This document shows, one piece after another, positions 1-8,192 of a stretch of 64,000 bases of DNA (position 1 is its first letter; the number at the start of each line of letters is the position of its first letter). The translations under genes and the position numbers were made by a program. The notes under the pieces were generated by a model. That model was not told the DNA's origin, searched no databases, and saw only the letters and a list, made by a program, of their open reading frames with translations. The DNA is taken from contig NZ_JAJCTD010000005.1 of NCBI RefSeq assembly GCF_020564565.1, forward strand, positions 264,121 through 328,120, read 5' to 3'. This DNA comes from Rhodobacter sp. Har01 (GTDB lineage: Bacteria; Pseudomonadota; Alphaproteobacteria; Rhodobacterales; Rhodobacteraceae).

Positions 1-58
1 CGAGATCGTCGGCGCGATCACCAAGGCGGCGGGGTCCGCTCGCACCGAGGAGGATGCC

Positions 59-586
59 GTGGTCGAAACCGTCACCGAGACCCTTACCGAAGAGACCCAG
101 CTGGTGGTCTACCAACTGGCTGGGCAGGACTATGGTATCGAGATCGCCGCAGTGCGCGAGATCATCCGCGTGCCCGCGGACCTCAAGCGCGTGCCGCAAT
201 CGCCGGACCATGTGGCCGGGGTGATCAACGTGCGCGGGGCGATCCTGCCGGTGGTCAGCATGCGCGCCCGCTTCGGCATCGCGCAGGAGGCGACGACCGA
301 CCGGCAACGCATCGTCGTGCTCAGCCGCGACGGGGTGCAGACCGGCTACATCGTCGATTCCGTCACCGAGGTCCTGCGCATCTCGCGCGCCAGCCTGGAA
401 CCCGCGCCGCAGCTGTCGGCCGAGCAGAGCCGGCTGATCGGCACGGTGGCCAACCTCAACGACGGCGCCCGGATCATCCAGATCGTCGATGCCCTGGCGC
501 TGTTCGGCGATCAGGGTCCGGGCGGGGCGGGCGATCCGCCGCCGCCGGTTGCAGCGATCGAGGCCGAAGCCCTGGCGGAAGCCTGA
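59..586 (+). CDS. cheW: CheW chemotaxis coupling protein
   Basis: A 175-residue CheW-domain protein, the scaffold that couples chemoreceptors to the CheA kinase at the inner membrane. The CheW core begins near residue 14 (QLVVYQLAGQDYGIEI) and includes the typical VREIIRVP, VAGVINVRGAILPVV and GYIVDSVTEVLRI segments. A GTG start at 59 is preceded by AGGAGG five bases upstream. The same frame stays open to the left edge of the window, so a longer N-terminus or an in-frame upstream receptor end cannot be excluded. First gene of a chemotaxis operon; cheB follows 28 bases later. Confidence 0.9.
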   Translation: MVETVTETLTEETQLVVYQLAGQDYGIEIAAVREIIRVPADLKRVPQSPDHVAGVINVRGAILPVVSMRARFGIAQEATTDRQRIVVLSRDGVQTGYIVDSVTEVLRISRASLEPAPQLSAEQSRLIGTVANLNDGARIIQIVDALALFGDQGPGGAGDPPPPVAAIEAEALAEA

Positions 587-614
587 GGTTGCCGGAAACT
601 GCAGGGTAGAAGCC

Positions 615-1673
615 ATGCGCGTCCTTGTCGTCGACGATTCCGCCCTGATGCGGCGCTGGTTGAAGGAGTGTTTTGCCTCCGAACCGGGGATCGAAAGCCT
701 GACCGCCCGCGACGGCAAGGACGCGCTGGCCAAGCTGGACAGCTTCGACCCCGACGTGGTCACGCTGGACATCAACATGCCCGAGATGGACGGGCTGACC
801 TGCCTGGCGCAGATCATGGCGCGGGCGCCGCGGCCGGTGGTGATGCTGTCGTCGCTGACCGATGCCGGCGCACTGGCCACGCTCGAGGCGCTGGAACTGG
901 GCGCCGTCGACTACATCGCCAAGCCCAGCGGCACCGTCTCGCACGACCTGAAACTGATCTTCCCGCAGATCCTGGCCAAGGTCCGGGCCGCCGCACGGAT
1001 CCGTGTCACCGGGCCGAAAAGGCCGTCCCGGCGCCCCGCCGCACCGCCGCGCCCGGATGCCGGGCCGCGGCCCGCCGCCGCACCCCAAGGCGCAGCCCGC
1101 CATGACCTGGTGCTGATCGGTTCCTCCACCGGCGGGCCGAAGGCGCTGGAGGCGGTGCTGTTCCCGCTGGGACCGGATTTCCCGGTGCCGATCCTGATCG
1201 CCCAGCACATGCCGAAGCGCTTTACCAAGGTCTTCGCCGAGCGGCTGACGCAGCAGGGCGCGCTGCCGGTGATCGAGGTGACCGGCCCGACCGAGCTTCG
1301 GCCCGGCGCGGCCTACCTGGCCCAGGGCGACGCCGACGTGCAGGTGTCGCGGCGGCGCGACCGGCTGGTCGCGACCCCGGTTCCGGCCAACCCGGAACTG
1401 GTCTGGAACCCCTCGGTCAACCACATGGTCGCCACCGCGCAGGCGGTGCTGCCACCCGGCCGGCTGCTGGCCGTGCTGCTGACCGGCATGGGCGATGACG
1501 GGGCGGCGGCGATGACCCGGCTGCACCAGGCCGGCGGCACCACCATCGCGCAGTCCGAGGCCAGCTCTGCCATCTTCGGCATGCCCCGCGCCCTGATCGA
1601 GGCCGGCGGGGCCAGCCGCATCATCGACGTCGACCGCATCGCCTACACCCTCATGCGCCTTGTCGCCGGCTGA
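615..1673 (+). CDS. cheB: CheB chemotaxis response regulator / methylesterase
   Basis: A 352-residue protein-glutamate methylesterase that removes methyl groups from chemoreceptors when phosphorylated by CheA. The N-terminal receiver domain starts with MRVLVVDDSALMRR and has the phospho-acceptor Asp at residue 52 (LDINMPEMDG). A Pro/Arg-rich linker covers about residues 133-160. The C-terminal esterase domain has the GSSTGGPKA nucleophile loop (Ser171), AQHMP (His198) and LTGMGDDGAAAM (Asp near 294). An in-frame start at 489 lies inside cheW; the ATG at 615 gives the normal receiver N-terminus and is chosen for that reason. Confidence 0.95.
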   Translation: MRVLVVDDSALMRRWLKECFASEPGIESLTARDGKDALAKLDSFDPDVVTLDINMPEMDGLTCLAQIMARAPRPVVMLSSLTDAGALATLEALELGAVDYIAKPSGTVSHDLKLIFPQILAKVRAAARIRVTGPKRPSRRPAAPPRPDAGPRPAAAPQGAARHDLVLIGSSTGGPKALEAVLFPLGPDFPVPILIAQHMPKRFTKVFAERLTQQGALPVIEVTGPTELRPGAAYLAQGDADVQVSRRRDRLVATPVPANPELVWNPSVNHMVATAQAVLPPGRLLAVLLTGMGDDGAAAMTRLHQAGGTTIAQSEASSAIFGMPRALIEAGGASRIIDVDRIAYTLMRLVAG

Positions 1674-1690
1674 TCGAAAGGCCCCGCCCC

Positions 1691-2326
1691 ATGCCGCTTG
1701 TGTCGAAGACCGAACGCCCGCACAGCCCGCCGCCCCGGCGCAAGGCCGCCAGCCTGGCCGACCCCGCCCCCGACCAGCGGCGTCTTGCGGTGCGGGCAAT
1801 GGCCGGCCAAGCCGACGCGGCCGAGGTGCTGGGCGCCCACCTGCCGGACGAGACCGACCCTTCGGTCCGCGCCGCCATCTTCGACGTCCTGGTGCAGACC
1901 GCGACCCCTGCCGCGCTGAGCCAGATCCTGCGCCACCTGCGCAGCGACGATACCGAACTGCGCAATGACGCCGTCGTTGCGGCCCAGCGCCTGCCGCACT
2001 TGATTGCCCCGGCCATCGAGGCGCTGCTTTGCGACCCCGACCCCGATCTGCGGCTGTTCGGCGTCCGCATCCTCGAGGACCTGCCGCACCCGCAGGTGCT
2101 GGACTGGCTGTCCGCCGTCCTCTGGCACGAACCCGACCGCAACGTCGTCGCCGCCGCGCTGGACGTGCTGGCCGAATGCGGCACCGCCGGGATGCTGCCC
2201 GCGGTCGCCGCCGCCCGCGACCGCTTTGCCGATTGCGGCTTCATCGGCTTTGCCTGTGACTTCGTGGCCGCCCGCATGGGCACCCCGCAAGCCCCCGCCC
2301 AGGGGCCTTCGCGCAATGGACGATAG
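1691..2326 (+). CDS. HEAT-repeat protein of chemotaxis operon
   Basis: A 211-residue alpha-solenoid protein with about four HEAT-like helical pairs between residues 30 and 200 (for example VRAAIFDVLVQTATPAAL, LRNDAVVAAQRLPHLIAPAI, LRLFGVRILEDLPHPQVLDW). No signal peptide or catalytic motif is visible, so a cytoplasmic protein-binding role is likely. It lies between cheB and cheR and overlaps cheR by 11 bases, so it is probably co-translated with the adaptation enzymes. Its partner is unknown; a CheB/CheR or receptor-array adaptor is a guess from position only. Confidence 0.75.
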   Translation: MPLVSKTERPHSPPPRRKAASLADPAPDQRRLAVRAMAGQADAAEVLGAHLPDETDPSVRAAIFDVLVQTATPAALSQILRHLRSDDTELRNDAVVAAQRLPHLIAPAIEALLCDPDPDLRLFGVRILEDLPHPQVLDWLSAVLWHEPDRNVVAAALDVLAECGTAGMLPAVAAARDRFADCGFIGFACDFVAARMGTPQAPAQGPSRNGR

Positions 2327-3197
2327 CCGCGCCTCCACCCGGCCGGACGAGATCGGCATGACCGAAGCCGACTACGCGGTGTTCGAGGACTATTTCTATC
2401 GCAAGACTGGCATCCACCTGACCTCGGCCAAGCGCTATTTCGTCACCAAGCGGCTGGCCAAGCGGATTGCGGCCAGCGGCCTTGGCGACTTTCGCGCCTA
2501 TTTCGCCAAGTTGCGGCTTGAGGCATCGCAGCGGGAATTCCAGGCCCTCGTCAACGAGATGACGGTGAACGAGACCTACTTCTTCCGCGAAGAGCATCAG
2601 TTCCGCTGCCTTGTCGCCTCGATCCTGCCCGAGATCACCGCCCGCCGGCCGGGACGGCCGCTGAAGATCTGGTCCACCCCCTGCTCGACCGGGGAAGAGC
2701 CCTATTCGATCGCCATCTACCTGCTGGAACACTGGCCGGGCCTGGCGCAGCACGACGTGACGCTGATCGCCTCGGACATCGACACCGATGTGCTGGCCGC
2801 CGCCCGCCGCGGCAGCTATGCCGAGCGCGCCTTCCAGAACCTGCCCGCCGCGATCCGCGCGCGCCATTTCGACCCGCCCAGGAACGGCCTCAGCCGCATC
2901 AGCGAGCAGTTGCTGGAAAGCGTCGAGTTCCTGAAGGTCAACCTGATCGCCCCGCCGCCGCGGTTGCAGGCGCAGGACATCGACGTGGTGTTCTGCCGCA
3001 ACCTGCTGATCTACTTCGACCAGGCGGCGCAGCGCCAGGCGGTCGAGGCCATCGCCACGGCGCTGCGGCCGGGCGGCTTCGTTCTGCTGGGCCATTCGGA
3101 ATCGATGAGCCGCATTTCAAGCCTGTTCGCCGTGCGTCGCTTTGCCGACGGCATCGTCTACCAGAAACCGCTGGAGGGCCCCGATCATGGCGCGTGA
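2316..3197 (+). CDS. cheR: CheR chemoreceptor methyltransferase
   Basis: A 293-residue SAM-dependent glutamate methyltransferase acting on chemoreceptors. The N-terminal helical domain (residues 15-80) contains NEMTVNETYFFRE; the Rossmann domain has the SAM-binding segment WSTPCSTGEEPYS near residue 122 and the late motif VVFCRNLLIYFD. The ATG at 2316 overlaps the end of the HEAT-repeat gene; an upstream in-frame start at 2004 would add Arg/Pro-rich sequence atypical for CheR and is rejected. Overlaps the next response regulator by 11 bases. Confidence 0.95.
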   Translation: MDDSRASTRPDEIGMTEADYAVFEDYFYRKTGIHLTSAKRYFVTKRLAKRIAASGLGDFRAYFAKLRLEASQREFQALVNEMTVNETYFFREEHQFRCLVASILPEITARRPGRPLKIWSTPCSTGEEPYSIAIYLLEHWPGLAQHDVTLIASDIDTDVLAAARRGSYAERAFQNLPAAIRARHFDPPRNGLSRISEQLLESVEFLKVNLIAPPPRLQAQDIDVVFCRNLLIYFDQAAQRQAVEAIATALRPGGFVLLGHSESMSRISSLFAVRRFADGIVYQKPLEGPDHGA

Positions 3198-3579
3198 CAT
3201 CCCCGCACGCCTTCTTGTCGTCGACGATTCGCTGACGGTGCGCCGGTTCTGCTGCAGCATTGCCGAAAGCCTCGGCGTCGAGGTGGTCGAGGCCGCCAAC
3301 GGCGTCGAGGGGCTGGAGCGCGGGCTGTCACAGCCCTTCGGCCTGATGCTGGTCGATCTGAACATGCCCACCATGGACGGCCTGCGCTTCCTGCGCGAGG
3401 CGCGGCGCCAGCCGGAGCTGGCCGATGTGCCGGCCATCCTGATCTCCACCTCCGCGCGCCCCGACGACCGCCACAAGGCCTTTGCGGCCGGCGCGAATTT
3501 CTACCACGCCAAGCCGGTCGACGCAGACTGGCTGGCGCGGGTGATGACCCTTCTGCTGAAAGAGGCGCGCCATGTCTGA
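3187..3579 (+). CDS. CheY-like response regulator
   Basis: A 130-residue single-domain receiver. The acidic pocket is VVDD (Asp13/14), the phospho-acceptor is Asp57 (LVDLNMPTMDG), the switch Thr/Ser lies in ILISTSA, and the conserved Lys is in HAKPV. It sits between cheR and cheA and overlaps both by 8-11 bases, so it is tightly coupled to CheA production. It may be a flagellar or effector CheY, or a phosphate sink partnering the second CheY downstream; sequence alone does not decide. Confidence 0.9.
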   Translation: MARDIPARLLVVDDSLTVRRFCCSIAESLGVEVVEAANGVEGLERGLSQPFGLMLVDLNMPTMDGLRFLREARRQPELADVPAILISTSARPDDRHKAFAAGANFYHAKPVDADWLARVMTLLLKEARHV

Positions 3580-5839
3580 GGGGGGCAGCTCGCTCAAGGA
3601 GCAATTCCTGATCGAAGGCCGCGATCTGGTCGAATCCGCCGGCGAATGCCTGTTGCGGCTTGAGAAAGAGCCGGACGACAGCGCCCTTGTCGCCTCCCTG
3701 TTTCGCGCCGTCCACACGCTGAAAGGCAATTCGGGCCTGTTTCCGGTGCCGCCGCTGACCCGCGTCGTCCATGCCGCCGAAGACGTGCTGGACGAAGTGC
3801 GCGCCGGCAATCTGACGCTGGATTCCGAGATGGCCGATGTCCTGCTTGACGCGCTGGACCAGGTGTCGGCCTGGCTGGATGCCTTTGACCGGCTGGACCA
3901 TCTGCCGGACGAGGCGGACGAGGTGGCCAGCGGTCTGGCCGCCCGGCTGGCCGTCTTCCGCTTCGACGCCGACGCCCCGCCCGAGCCGGGTGACAGCGGG
4001 CCGGACCTTGCCGCCGACTGGCTGGATGGCCTGCCGGCGGGCGACCTTGCCGCGGCCGAGACCGCGCTGCGCACCGGTGGCCCGGTGGTGCTGATCGACT
4101 ATACCCCCGACAGCGGCTGCTTCTTCCGCGGCGAAGACCCGCTGCGGTTCATGCTGACGCTGCCCGGCCGGGTGTGGCTGGCGGTCACCGCGACCCAGCC
4201 GCTGCTGCCCGGCCCGGACTTCGACCCCTACCAGGCGGCCCTGCGCTTCCGCGCGATCAGCACCGCCAGCCTGTCCGAGGTGCAAACCCACCTGGCCTAT
4301 GTCGCGGCCCAGGTGGCGATCGGCGCGCAAACGCCGCCGCCCGCCGCCCCATCCACCGCCGACCCTGTCCTGCGCGCCCTGCTGGAGGCCACCGCCGAAG
4401 CCCTGGCCTGCCCCGGCCCGGCCGAGGCCTTCGCCGGCCGCATGGCCTCGACCGCGACCGTGCTGTCGGCGCTCTTGCCGCAAGCTGGCCTTGGCGCCGA
4501 GGCGGCGGTAATGGCCGCCCGCGACCAGGCGCTTGCCGCGGGTCAGGCGACGGCCCTGCAAGACCTGCTTGCCGCCGCGCTGGCCCCGAAGCCCGCCCCT
4601 GTAGCCGCTTCGCCCGCCGCCGCCGACCCGGCCGCCGCACCGAAGGCCGCACCGCGGCGGCAGGGCGTGCTCAAGGTCGACCAGGCCCGCATCGACATGC
4701 TGATGAAGCTGGCGGGCGAGTTGATCGTCGCCAAGAACGGCCTGCCCTTCCTCGCCAACCGCGCCGAAGAGGTGTTCGGCAGCCGCGCCATGGCGCGCGA
4801 GATCCGGGCGCAGTTCGACGTCTTCAACCGCATCGTCGATGAGTTGCAGACCGCCGTCATGCAGGTCCGCATGGTGCCGCTGGGCAGCGTGTTCGACCGC
4901 TTCCGCCGGCTGGTCCGCGACCTCTCGCGCCAGGTCGACAAGCCGCTGGTCTTCGTCGTCGAGGGCGAGGAGACCGAGGCCGACAAGAACATCGTCGAGG
5001 ACCTGGGCGAACCGCTGATCCACCTGATCCGCAACGCCGTGGACCATGGCCTTGAGACCCCGGCCGAGCGCCGTGCCGCCGGCAAGCCGGCCGAGGGCCA
5101 GGTCCGGCTGTCCGCCCGCCTGGCCGAGGACAAGGTGGTGATCGAGGTCGCCGACGACGGCCGCGGCGTCGATGTCGCGCGGGTGCGCGCCAAGGCGGTC
5201 GAGCGCGGCCTGATCAGCGCCGACGAGGCCGCCCAGATGCCGGACGAGGCCGCGCTGCGGCTGATCCTGCGGGCCGGCTTCTCCACCGCCGAGACGATCT
5301 CGAACCTGTCCGGGCGCGGCGTCGGCATGGATGTTGTGGCGACCATGGTCGAACGCTCGGGCGGCACGCTGTCCTTGCGCAGCCAGCCGGGCCGGGGCAC
5401 CACTGTCACCATCACCCTGCCGCTGTCGATGACGGTGCGGCGGCTGATGATGGTCGAGCTGGACGGCAGCCAGTACGGCGTGCCGCTGGAAATGGTGCTG
5501 GAAACCGCCCGCATCCCGCAAGACCAGCTGCACCGCCACCTCGGCCCGCCGCAGATCGTGCGGCGCGACCGGCTGATCCCGCTGTGCGACCTGCGCCGCC
5601 CGCTGCGGCTGGCCCCGCGCCCGCAGGAGCCGGCCGAACTGTCGGTGCTGATCGTCGCCACCGCGCAAGGCGAGGTCGGGCTGATCGTCGATGCCTTCCG
5701 CTCGGGCACCGAGGTGATCCCGCAACCGCTGGACGGCCCGCTGGCCGGCCTGGCCTGCCTGTCGGGCGCCGCCCTGTTGGGTGACGGCTCGATCCTGATG
5801 ATCCTGGACCTGGAGGAGGTGCTGAAATGCCCCTGGTGA
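3572..5839 (+). CDS. cheA: CheA chemotaxis histidine kinase
   Basis: A 755-residue hybrid-free CheA. The N-terminal HPt domain carries the phospho-accepting His48 (RAVHTLKGNSG). An Ala/Pro-rich linker lies around residues 335-365, followed by the dimerization helices (KLAGELIVAKN). The HATPase domain has the N box HLIRNAVDHGLE near residue 485 and ADDGRGVD near 527. A CheW-like regulatory domain occupies about residues 610-755. It phosphorylates CheB and the CheY proteins of this operon. The region between HPt and linker (about residues 130-340) is poorly conserved and may hold the CheY/CheB-binding domain. ATG overlaps the preceding regulator gene. Confidence 0.95.
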   Translation: MSEGGSSLKEQFLIEGRDLVESAGECLLRLEKEPDDSALVASLFRAVHTLKGNSGLFPVPPLTRVVHAAEDVLDEVRAGNLTLDSEMADVLLDALDQVSAWLDAFDRLDHLPDEADEVASGLAARLAVFRFDADAPPEPGDSGPDLAADWLDGLPAGDLAAAETALRTGGPVVLIDYTPDSGCFFRGEDPLRFMLTLPGRVWLAVTATQPLLPGPDFDPYQAALRFRAISTASLSEVQTHLAYVAAQVAIGAQTPPPAAPSTADPVLRALLEATAEALACPGPAEAFAGRMASTATVLSALLPQAGLGAEAAVMAARDQALAAGQATALQDLLAAALAPKPAPVAASPAAADPAAAPKAAPRRQGVLKVDQARIDMLMKLAGELIVAKNGLPFLANRAEEVFGSRAMAREIRAQFDVFNRIVDELQTAVMQVRMVPLGSVFDRFRRLVRDLSRQVDKPLVFVVEGEETEADKNIVEDLGEPLIHLIRNAVDHGLETPAERRAAGKPAEGQVRLSARLAEDKVVIEVADDGRGVDVARVRAKAVERGLISADEAAQMPDEAALRLILRAGFSTAETISNLSGRGVGMDVVATMVERSGGTLSLRSQPGRGTTVTITLPLSMTVRRLMMVELDGSQYGVPLEMVLETARIPQDQLHRHLGPPQIVRRDRLIPLCDLRRPLRLAPRPQEPAELSVLIVATAQGEVGLIVDAFRSGTEVIPQPLDGPLAGLACLSGAALLGDGSILMILDLEEVLKCPW

Positions 5840-6090
5840 TTGACGGCAGCCTTGCCCGCATCGAAGGCGCCGCCCGCGTCGACGAGGCCGAGACGCTGGT
5901 CTCGTTCCTGGAGACCACCGCCGATCCGGTGGTTGACCTGGGCCCCACCAATCACCTGCACACCGCCGTGCTGCAGGTTCTGATGGCCTATCGCCCGGCC
6001 CTTGCCACCCTGCCCGAAGACCCCGTCCTCCTGGCCCTGCTGCGCCCTCTGCTGGGCGAGGCCGGTCCCGAACTCAACCGCGCGGCCTGA
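5827..6090 (+). CDS. STAS-domain protein
   Basis: An 87-residue single STAS domain (sulfate transporter/anti-sigma antagonist fold). The segment DLGPTNHLHTAVLQVLMAY matches the STAS helix region, with Thr at the position usually occupied by the phosphorylatable Ser. It overlaps the 3' end of cheA by 13 bases, showing translational coupling. Small STAS proteins recur in alphaproteobacterial che operons, where they probably act as interaction modules; the partner here is not known. Confidence 0.75.
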   Translation: MPLVIDGSLARIEGAARVDEAETLVSFLETTADPVVDLGPTNHLHTAVLQVLMAYRPALATLPEDPVLLALLRPLLGEAGPELNRAA

Positions 6091-6114
6091 GCGTCGCCAG
6101 TCTAAGGTTAGACC

Positions 6115-6480
6115 ATGAAGAACATCCTGCTTGTCGACGACAGCGCCACCGTCCTGGCCTCGATGCGCCAGGTGCTGGAACGCGGCGGCTATGCGGTCGA
6201 GGCCTGCACCGCGCCGGAGCTGGCGCTGACCCGGCTGAACGGCGGCTATCGCCCCGACATGGTGATCACCGACCTGAACATGCCCGGCATGGACGGCATC
6301 GCCTTCATCACCGCCGCCCGCCGCCTGCCGCCCTGCCGGTTCATCCCGATCCTGGTGCTGACCACCGAAAGCGGCCAGGTCCAGCGCGATCGGGCCAAGG
6401 CGGCCGGGGCAACAGGGTGGCTGGTCAAGCCGGTGGCGCCGGAAAAGCTGTTCGACGTGCTGCGTCAGGTCCTGGCCTGA
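6115..6480 (+). CDS. cheY: CheY response regulator
   Basis: A 121-residue receiver with Asp8/Asp9 (LLVDDSA), phospho-acceptor Asp53 (ITDLNMPGMDG), switch Thr in LTTESG and Lys in VKPVAPEKL. This is the more canonical CheY of the operon and the likely flagellar motor-switch ligand or phosphate sink. It lies directly upstream of the DxxxQ helical protein that may be its phosphatase. Confidence 0.92.
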   Translation: MKNILLVDDSATVLASMRQVLERGGYAVEACTAPELALTRLNGGYRPDMVITDLNMPGMDGIAFITAARRLPPCRFIPILVLTTESGQVQRDRAKAAGATGWLVKPVAPEKLFDVLRQVLA

Positions 6481-6508
6481 TCCGCTGCGCATGGGAAGGC
6501 ATCCAGAC

Positions 6509-7045
6509 ATGACCCAGCTTCGAGACGGCCCGGGGATCGGGGCCAAGGCGGCTGTTCCCGCCCCCGTCAGCGCAGCCTTCGCCAGTGCCATCGGCGACTA
6601 CGCCCGGGTGCTGCGTGGCCAGAGCCTGTCGGTGGCGACCCTGTGCGACGAGGTGACGACGCACTGGCTGCAGGGGGCTTCGGATCTGCTGGCCGATCTC
6701 GATCTCCTGCGCGCCGACCTGGACGGCCTGCAGGGCGAGGCTGCGCTGCGCGCCCGCGTCGCCGCCTTCACCGAAGCGACCGGGGCCGGACTGACCGGGC
6801 TGATGATCGAGGTGCAACGTCAGGATATGGTCCGGCAGATGCTGGAGACAATCGCCAGGATGGCCGATGCGATTGGCGCTCTTGACCTGGCCAGCCTGGT
6901 CGCCTCGGCCGAGGCCGCCGCCCTGCCTCGCCTGATCGTCGAAGACATCGCGGCCGGATACGTCATGGCCGCACAGCGCCAGGTTCAAGCCGCCGCGCTG
7001 CACCAGGCAAGCCAGGACGACGGCCCGGCGATGGAGCTGTTCTGA
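6509..7045 (+). CDS. Helical chemotaxis protein, CheZ/CheT-like phosphatase candidate
   Basis: A 178-residue, almost entirely helical soluble protein closing the che operon. In the long central helix the sequence QRQDMVRQMLETIARM has Asp106 and Gln110 in the D-x-x-x-Q arrangement that CheZ (QDLTGQ) and CheT use to dephosphorylate CheY-P, and the C-terminus (GPAMELF) is short, acidic and hydrophobic like a CheY-docking tail. The ATG at 6509 is preferred over 6491 because GGGAAGG stands upstream at a suitable distance. Function is inferred from the motif and from the adjacent cheY, not from clear full-length homology. Confidence 0.6.
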   Translation: MTQLRDGPGIGAKAAVPAPVSAAFASAIGDYARVLRGQSLSVATLCDEVTTHWLQGASDLLADLDLLRADLDGLQGEAALRARVAAFTEATGAGLTGLMIEVQRQDMVRQMLETIARMADAIGALDLASLVASAEAAALPRLIVEDIAAGYVMAAQRQVQAAALHQASQDDGPAMELF

Positions 7046-8192
7046 ACCGACGACAAATGAAGGGGATGCGGCGCAAGCCGTTGGCCGGTTGGAGGGATGC
7101 TGTCAGAGGAACCGCGGCTGCCGGCGCGCCGGGCGCCACCCGACTGCCCGATCGCACCTGATTTGGGGACTTCAAGGCCAACCCCGAGATCAATCACCTG
7201 ACGGCAACGCTCTGTCACCAGTGCCTGCTGTCGTCGACACCCTGAACACCTGCCGTTCACACCCCGTTTGCAGGTGCCGGGATTCGATGATCCACAGCTG
7301 GAGAAGGTCCGACATCAGACCAATCCCCTCCGCCATTTTCCTGCAGTCATTGCCTGAATCGCCGGATGTCGGTGGTCAGGGCCCTGCCTTGATGGGTCAA
7401 TGGATGAACCAGGCGCAGCTTTTCTGACCGAGGCTGGTTGCCTGGGCTGGGGTCTGTGGCCGTCTGGCTGGTGTCGCAGAGATGTTCCTCGATCAAGTCC
7501 AGACTGCTCGGGAAGGCTTGCCTCCTGGGGCGGTCGGGTGTGGGTGTCGGAGACCGAGGCACGGGGTTCTGGTTGCGCCGATAGCGGTGAGGCATGTTCC
7601 GCACTTTCGCTTTGGCGCGGCGGGAGATCACCTTTTCGGGCTGGGTGCGGATCGGGCCGCAAGATCACACCCTATGGCCGCTGTGTCGCGTCAGACGCAG
7701 CCCCGATGCCGTGTCGAGAGCGTCTCTGGTCCCGGAGGTTCGTCTTGCCATCATCGGCCTGGCCAGAATGGCAACGTCGTTGTCCTGCCGGGCCAAAGAC
7801 GAATCCTCAGCCCCTCCGCTGGCCGGGTGCCGGGGGGGCTTGCCGTTGCGACGGGGCCGGGCGGCGGCTGGCCTGTGCGGGGGGCAGCAGCAGGTCTTGC
7901 TTGCGGCGCTGCAAGACAAGCCCCGGGGGCAAGAGCCGGGCGGCGAGGCGCTGTTCCCGGTATTGTTGCGCAACGCAAAAGGCCGGCTGCAGGCGCGGCG
8001 CATCCGGTCGGCCGCGCGGGTGCGGCTTCGGTCGGCCCGATGCCGGCCGCAAGGGTCCGACGTGGCATGTCGCCTGCCTGCCTTGCCGGACTGCAGGGGG
8101 CGGGGCATGACCCTTCCGCCAGCGCATCGCTGCCCCGGGGCGACGACCCCACCCGCTGATACAGGACGGGTCGCTTCGCGCCGGTGTGTGCG
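7046..8192. other. Gene-poor stretch between che operon and exported-protein operon
   Basis: About 1.15 kb without a convincing gene. Several overlapping open frames exist on both strands but all are Arg/Pro/Gly-rich, mutually overlapping and without recognisable domains. The che operon ends at its left edge and the minus-strand operon ends at its right edge, so it is a convergent region. A perfect 10-base palindrome CAGGGCCCTG lies near 7376-7385. No clear T-tract terminator was found. Confidence 0.6.

Noticed and set aside
3185..5725. An 846-codon open frame on the minus strand
   Set aside because: Antisense to cheA, low-complexity Gly/Arg/His composition, no homologous motif.
7315..7668. 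Possible transposase remnant on the minus strand
   Set aside because: No recognisable DDE or helix-turn-helix motif and no terminal repeats were seen.
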